DNA from: CAZXYF01 sp964644705
Lineage (GTDB): Bacteria; Planctomycetota; Brocadiia; SM23-32
Direction of reading: 5' to 3'
Length of the DNA: 8,954 bases
NCBI GenBank assembly: GCA_964644705.1
Contig: CAZXYF010000126.1
Location: forward strand, 1 to 8,954
In this document: positions 4,743-8,954 of the stretch, piece by piece
Position numbering within the stretch: position 1 is the first letter of the stretch
Layout: each line of letters starts with the position of its first letter
The notes under the pieces: generated by a model
The model's database searches: none
What the model was told of the DNA's origin: nothing
Seen by the model: the letters and a program-made list of their open reading frames with translations, nothing else
Made by a program: the position numbers and the translations under genes

Positions 4743-7550
4743 ATGTTTAAGAAAATGAAACTCAGAACGAAACTGATCATCGCATTTTTGCTCGTGGGAT
4801 TCATCCCGTTCGCCATCGTGGGCGTCATCTCGCTGATGAAATCCAGCGGTGCTCTGTCCGAATCGACGGAAGCCCAACTCAACGAACTCCGCAAAATCAA
4901 AACAGAGCAGGTTGAAAACTACTTTGCGGACCGCAAGAGTGACATGCAAGTGTTGACGGACAACATTGCCGCGCAACGACAGCAGGCATTCCGGCAGCTC
5001 ACCGCCATTCAGGATTTGAAAAAGAAACAACTTGAAGAGCTTCTCCAGGGGATGATAACCGACGTCAAAGCCCTGGAGGTGGCGGCGCGCAGTGCGTTTG
5101 CCGACTTCAAAAAGTACCACGACAAGGTCAACGCTGACCCGCAGGGTGAGTTGCCCGTTGACACGGAAGAGTACCGGAAGATCTATGACAAACATTACGA
5201 TTCGCTGGCCAAAGTCTGCAAGGCCAAAGGATACTACGATGTTTTCCTGATCTGTTATAAACACGGACACGTGCTGTTCACGGAGGCCAAGGAAAGCGAC
5301 CTGGGATCGAATGTGGGTCTGGCCAATGGCCCCCAGACAAAAGAAGGGCTTGGCCGTCTGTGGAGGAAAGTGCGAGATCGGCAGGGACCGGCGTTCGTTG
5401 ATTTTGCCGAATACACGCCAAGTGGAGGCGCGCAGGCCGCCTTTGCTGGAGCCCCACTCTACAACGATGACGGAAAACCGGTCGCCATTGTCGCCTATCA
5501 ACTGCCGCACGATAAGATTCAGGCCATTGTGGGTGACCGGGAAGGCATGGGCAAATCCGGTGAATCCTACCTCATGGCGAAGGATCCCAAAACCGGGAAA
5601 TCGGAATTCCGTTCCAACATGACTACAATGGGCGACGGTAAATATGTCCTCGGATATCAGATCACCACGCCCTACATTGAACGGGCGCTGTCCGGAGAAT
5701 CATTTGAACAAATCTACAATGATTCGTCCGGCGCACCGGTTCTGGTGGCCGCCGACCCCATCGAAGTCATGGATTTGCACTGGGCCATGATTTCCAAAAT
5801 CGACGCTCAGGAAGCATTCGTGCCCAAAGTGGCGGGCAGCAGTCAGGATTTCCTCACTCACTACAAAAACGCTTACGGCTACTACGACGTGTTCCTGTTC
5901 AACAACAAAGGGTTCTGTTTTTACAGCGTCGCCCAAGAAAGCGATTATCACACCAATCTCGCCAACGGCCAGTACAGCAGCAGCAATCTGGGTCAACTTG
6001 TCCGGCAAACTCTGGACACACACCAATTTGGATTTGCTGACTTTGCCCCATATGCGCCCAGCGGCGACAAACCAGCGGCCTTCATCGCTCAACCGGTGAT
6101 GAAGGACGGGCGTGTCAATCTCATTGTCGGGCTTCAGCTACCGAACAAAAGGATCAATTCGATTGTCCAAGAAGGTTCCAATAAAAAGGACAAACTGGAA
6201 TCCTATCTCGTGGGACCGGATAAACTTATGAGATCCGATTCGGTTCTCAATGACGATTACACCGTCGACGCGTCTTTCGCCAATGACCGACAGGTGGATA
6301 CCGTTGCCGTCCAAAAAGCTCTGGATGGCCAGAGCGGCAACGAGATCATCACCGATTACAACGGCGAATCCGTTCTGTCGTCGTACGGCCCCGTCGAGGT
6401 CTATGACAAGCGGTTTGCTCTGTTGAGCGAGCAGGATGAAGCCGTGGCGTTCAGTTCGGTCACCCAGCTGCAGTGGATCATCGGCATCGTGGGCGTTATC
6501 GGCATTGCCTCGATCGTGGTGATTGCCTACTTCATTGCCCGTTCCATTGCCAATCCCATCCGGGAAGTGGTGCAGGGACTGCGAAGTGGTGCCGAACAGG
6601 TGGCATCCGCCTCGGATCAGGTATCCCAGTCCAGCCAGGAGATGGCCGAAGGTTCCAGCGAACAGGCATCAAGCCTGGAAGAGTCTTCCGCGTCGCTTGA
6701 GGAAATGTCCTCAATGACGGAGCAGAACTCCGGCAACGCCAGCCAGGCCGACGGGCTGATGCAGGAAACGGAGAACATGGTTCAGGATGGCGTGGAAACC
6801 ATGGAGGAGATGTCGGAGGCCATACAGGACATCGACGAATCCTCCGCCGAGACGGCCAAGATCATCGATACCATCGATGAAATCGCCTTCCAGACCAATC
6901 TGCTGGCACTGAACGCCGCCGTCGAGGCAGCTCGCGCCGGGGAGGCCGGCAAAGGCTTCGCCGTGGTGGCCGAAGAAGTGCGAAACCTGGCTCAGCGCAG
7001 TGCCGAAGCCGCACGCGACACCGCGGAGCTGATCGAAGGCTCGCGTGAAAACGTCGAGGACGGCGTGGAGGCCGCCGACGAACTGGGTGATAATATGGAA
7101 GATATCCAGGAACGCACTTCCAAAGCCCAGACCATGATCTCGGAGATCAGCGCCGCTTCCGACGAACAGGCCGACGGCATCGAACAGGTCAACGAGGCCG
7201 TGGCTCAGATGAACGAAGTGGTTCAGCAGAGCGCTTCCAATTCGGAAGAGACGGCCAGTGCCGCGGAGGAACTCTCCTCGCAGGCGGATGAAATGAACAC
7301 CATGGTGGAACGGCTTGCTTCGATCGTCAACGGGCAATCCGACAACTCCATGACTTCATTTGAGACCAGTTCCGGGCAGCCCTCCGCGCCCCGCCAGTCC
7401 GGAAACCAGCAGGGTTCCGCGAATAACCAATCAAGCAGTGGCGGCGCGCAGCAACAAACATCATCGTCCTCGGGCTCTGCGGACTCGGGAGATAACCAGT
7501 CAGCCGAAGAGGTCATACCTCTGGGCGACGACGATTTCGAGGATTTCTAA
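4743..7550 (+). CDS. Methyl-accepting chemotaxis protein with duplicated Cache-like sensor module
   Basis: This is a transmembrane chemoreceptor of 935 residues, long for an MCP. TM1 spans about 11-32 and TM2 about 579-600. The ectodomain starts with two similar helices 40 residues apart (L46 and L86 onward). Two Cache-like modules follow, at about 148-368 and 369-575, recognisable by paired motifs: GYYDVFL (163, 379), ESYL (274, 486) and PIEV/PVEV (339, 550). After TM2 only a short HAMP-like AS1 (ANPIREVVQGL) precedes the signalling coiled coil. The tip EIAFQTNLLALNAAVEAAR (713-731) is canonical for binding CheW and CheA. Glu pairs in SSLEESSASLEEMSS fit methylation sites. A Ser/Gln/Asn-rich linker (about 864-920) ends in DFEDF, like a CheR tether. 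AGAGGAG at 4727-4733 supports the start. The ligand cannot be predicted; small organic ligands are typical for Cache domains. Confidence 0.95.
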   Translation: MFKKMKLRTKLIIAFLLVGFIPFAIVGVISLMKSSGALSESTEAQLNELRKIKTEQVENYFADRKSDMQVLTDNIAAQRQQAFRQLTAIQDLKKKQLEELLQGMITDVKALEVAARSAFADFKKYHDKVNADPQGELPVDTEEYRKIYDKHYDSLAKVCKAKGYYDVFLICYKHGHVLFTEAKESDLGSNVGLANGPQTKEGLGRLWRKVRDRQGPAFVDFAEYTPSGGAQAAFAGAPLYNDDGKPVAIVAYQLPHDKIQAIVGDREGMGKSGESYLMAKDPKTGKSEFRSNMTTMGDGKYVLGYQITTPYIERALSGESFEQIYNDSSGAPVLVAADPIEVMDLHWAMISKIDAQEAFVPKVAGSSQDFLTHYKNAYGYYDVFLFNNKGFCFYSVAQESDYHTNLANGQYSSSNLGQLVRQTLDTHQFGFADFAPYAPSGDKPAAFIAQPVMKDGRVNLIVGLQLPNKRINSIVQEGSNKKDKLESYLVGPDKLMRSDSVLNDDYTVDASFANDRQVDTVAVQKALDGQSGNEIITDYNGESVLSSYGPVEVYDKRFALLSEQDEAVAFSSVTQLQWIIGIVGVIGIASIVVIAYFIARSIANPIREVVQGLRSGAEQVASASDQVSQSSQEMAEGSSEQASSLEESSASLEEMSSMTEQNSGNASQADGLMQETENMVQDGVETMEEMSEAIQDIDESSAETAKIIDTIDEIAFQTNLLALNAAVEAARAGEAGKGFAVVAEEVRNLAQRSAEAARDTAELIEGSRENVEDGVEAADELGDNMEDIQERTSKAQTMISEISAASDEQADGIEQVNEAVAQMNEVVQQSASNSEETASAAEELSSQADEMNTMVERLASIVNGQSDNSMTSFETSSGQPSAPRQSGNQQGSANNQSSSGGAQQQTSSSSGSADSGDNQSAEEVIPLGDDDFEDF

Positions 7551-7574
7551 CCGCCCTGCTCTAACCATCAGCCC

Positions 7575-7618
7575 GCCGCGGGAAACATTCCTCCCGCTTC
7601 CCGCCGTTTTCCCGCGGC
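7575..7618 (+). terminator. GC-rich stem-loop after mcp, possible transcript end
   Basis: GCCGCGGGAAA (7575-7585) pairs perfectly with TTTCCCGCGGC (7608-7618), an 11-bp stem around a 22-base C-rich loop, 25 bases after the mcp stop. No U-tract follows the right arm (CGGGTTGATC), so it does not fit the classical intrinsic terminator. It may stabilise the 3' end of the operon transcript or act with Rho. Confidence 0.45.
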
Positions 7619-7622
7619 CGGG

Positions 7623-7650
7623 TTGATCTTCAATACGCCGAACTTAATAT
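7623..7650 (+). promoter_or_regulatory. Possible sigma-70 promoter upstream of the porin gene
   Basis: TTGATC (7623-7628) and TAATAT (7645-7650) are separated by 16 bases and match the -35 and -10 hexamers at four of six positions each. Transcription would start near 7657, giving a very short leader before the small ORF at 7670. This element lies after the stem-loop that follows mcp, which fits a separate transcription unit. The match is weak. Confidence 0.3.
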
Positions 7651-7669
7651 AGAAGAAAGGGTTTGAAGA

Positions 7670-7711
7670 ATGCTTACTTCTTCTCATTCAGATATGGCGA
7701 GAACAGAATGA
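7670..7711 (+). CDS. Possible 13-codon leader ORF overlapping the porin start
   Basis: ATG at 7670 opens a 13-codon frame (MLTSSHSDMARTE) ending at TGA 7709-7711. This stop overlaps the porin ATG (7708-7710) as ATGA, the classic arrangement for translational coupling. GAAAGG (7655-7660) sits nine bases before this ATG, the same spacing used by cheA, cheW and mcp. The porin ATG itself has only a weak GGCGAG at 7696-7701. The peptide has no recognisable family and no attenuator-like codon run. It may be a coupling leader or a chance ORF. Confidence 0.35.
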   Translation: MLTSSHSDMARTE

Positions 7712-8954
7712 AAATGGATAAGCCTGTATATAAACTTGCTTTTTGTCTGGTCATCATCCTTGCCGTGAGCAGTCATCCCTTTGCGGCGGAACCGGAAGAA
7801 AAAGAACAATCACCTGTTTTCGGTGAACTCAACACGCAGGTGCCCGGTACATTCAGTGGAAAACTGCAACTCCTCATGATGCGACGTAACTTTGACCATG
7901 AGGATGCCTCCAGCGGCACGCTGGCCACCACCCTCCGCTACCTCTCCCCGGAAAAATATCCGGTCCAGCTCGGACTTTCATACATCCACACCGCCCTGTT
8001 GTTTGAAGGCGGCAGCCTCAATCCACCCGAAGACGGGGCTCACCGGGTACTTAACGACAGGTTCAGCATCCTTCAGGAAGCGTATTTGAAAATAAAGCTG
8101 GATTCCCTCGGGATCGAAGACTCCCATTTCACCATTGGACGCAAAAATAGTGATTACGATTTTGCCCCTTCTTTTGCGATCCGCCAGAAACCCCAGGGGC
8201 TGGAAGGACTGTTTTTGCACATCGGACAATGGGAGGATGTATCCATCGATCTGGGCCACATCGAGCGATTCAGCAGCTGGGCGGGCCGTAACGAAGGCGG
8301 AGATTACCTGCATTACCGTTATCAGAAAATTGAAGATGTCATTGCGGATCATGATAACATTGCAACACCAGACAGTGCCTCCAACATGCAGTTCATCAAC
8401 ATCGAAGCCCAACCTTTCTCCATCCTGGACCTCACACTCTACGACCTGTACGGCCACAACCTCTACAACACATTCGGCGTGAAAACGGCCCTGACACTGG
8501 ACAGCACAGAGACAGGCAGTCTGGTGTGGAACAACCATTACATCAACCAGACAGACGTCGGAGACTACGACGAGGTGCTGGGTCAGGGGCTCGACGCCAA
8601 CGCCTGGGAATCATCGCTACAGTTCAGGCACAATAATTTTATGATCGAACCGGGAATCTTCACCGTGCTGAGCGAGGATGCTTTACGTCATCCCATGGAA
8701 TCCAGCCTCACCTGGGAGTACACTCTGGATTGGTTTACCCGCCCCAACCTTGGTGATAGTAACTCTGCCTTCCTGAAAAGCACCTACACGTGGGGAGATA
8801 CCCTGTTCTATGGGCTGTGGTTTGTGACCGACCACGACAGCGACGTCGGGAATGGAGCCTTCGATCAGGAGATTGACTTCGTGATCAAACACAATTTTAC
8901 CGACAATTTTTCCGCCGCGATCAAAGCCGGTTACGGTCATCAGGACAACCGCGG
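7708..8954 (+). CDS. Outer-membrane beta-barrel porin-like protein, partial (runs off the right end)
   Basis: One frame is open from the ATG at 7708 to the window edge (415 complete codons), so the C terminus is missing. The N terminus has a basic start and hydrophobic core (LAFCLVIILAVSS, residues 10-22), then HPFAAEPEE, consistent with a Sec signal peptide cleaved near residue 27. The mature part has alternating polar and aromatic strands, as in beta-barrels, for example LQEAYLKIKLDSLG, FINIEAQPFSILDLTLYDLY and SSLTWEYTLDWFTRP. FTIGRKNSDYDFAPSFAIRQ followed by GLEGLF recalls the conserved region of OprD-type specificity porins (GR...R..P..F.G). OprD-like or a related uptake barrel is the best guess; an alginate-export-type barrel is an alternative. 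A second ATG at 7714 is possible. Being coding is nearly certain; the family is less so. Confidence 0.8.
   Translation, partial: MKMDKPVYKLAFCLVIILAVSSHPFAAEPEEKEQSPVFGELNTQVPGTFSGKLQLLMMRRNFDHEDASSGTLATTLRYLSPEKYPVQLGLSYIHTALLFEGGSLNPPEDGAHRVLNDRFSILQEAYLKIKLDSLGIEDSHFTIGRKNSDYDFAPSFAIRQKPQGLEGLFLHIGQWEDVSIDLGHIERFSSWAGRNEGGDYLHYRYQKIEDVIADHDNIATPDSASNMQFINIEAQPFSILDLTLYDLYGHNLYNTFGVKTALTLDSTETGSLVWNNHYINQTDVGDYDEVLGQGLDANAWESSLQFRHNNFMIEPGIFTVLSEDALRHPMESSLTWEYTLDWFTRPNLGDSNSAFLKSTYTWGDTLFYGLWFVTDHDSDVGNGAFDQEIDFVIKHNFTDNFSAAIKAGYGHQDNR

Noticed and set aside
7978..8538. 186-residue minus-strand open frame opposite the porin-like gene
   Set aside because: The plus frame is continuous for 415 codons with a signal peptide and barrel-like strands. 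The minus frame has no signature.

Overview
The window reads as the start of a chemotaxis operon in a Gram-negative bacterium, followed by a separate outer-membrane protein gene. All five protein-coding segments lie on the + strand: cheA in two frames (389-4107), cheW (4149-4706), a large methyl-accepting chemotaxis protein (4743-7550) and a porin-like gene that runs off the right end (7708-8954). The Gram-negative assignment rests on the signal peptide and beta-barrel character of the last gene. Coding DNA looks moderately GC-rich. The intergenic ATCCCGN heptamer array and the style of MCP and CheA recall Verrucomicrobiota/Kiritimatiellota/Lentisphaerota or deltaproteobacterial-type genomes, but that placement is only an impression.

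Positions 1-388 hold no gene. From left to right they carry a perfect small hairpin (30-48), about ten tandem 7-bp units of the ATCCCGN type (53-122), a second unrelated 7-bp array of the CAACTAN type (149-183), and a strong match to a sigma-54 promoter (TGG at 306-308, TTGC at 317-320) about 70 bp before the cheA start.

cheA is the notable gene. It encodes an N-terminal helical/acidic region, three histidine phosphotransfer (HPt) domains (His268, His395, His576) and four tandem copies of a ~31-residue 'IGELLVEKG...' motif resembling the GspE/MshE N-terminal family. The P3 dimerisation, P4 ATPase and P5 CheW-like regulatory domains follow in a different reading frame. The fourth repeat starts in one frame (through about 2758) and finishes in the -1 frame, so one base appears to have been lost in the A run at 2756-2758. 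A canonical A-AAA-AAG slippery heptamer lies in the upstream frame at 2830-2836, inside the frame overlap, and a -1 slip there would rejoin the halves. The split could be a sequencing or assembly error, a real mutation, or a break tolerated through ribosomal slippage; sequence alone cannot decide.

cheW and the mcp follow at 41- and 36-bp gaps, each with a strong Shine-Dalgarno site nine bases before its ATG. This indicates one cheA-cheW-mcp transcript encoding the core receptor-adaptor-kinase array; cheY, cheR and cheB are not in the window. The MCP has a duplicated Cache-like sensor module in its ectodomain, a reduced HAMP region, a canonical signalling tip and a C-terminal DFEDF tail resembling the CheR/CheB tether.

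After the mcp come an 11-bp GC-rich hairpin and a possible sigma-70 promoter. A 13-codon small ORF then overlaps the porin-like gene start by ATGA. That porin gene is probably a separate transcription unit.
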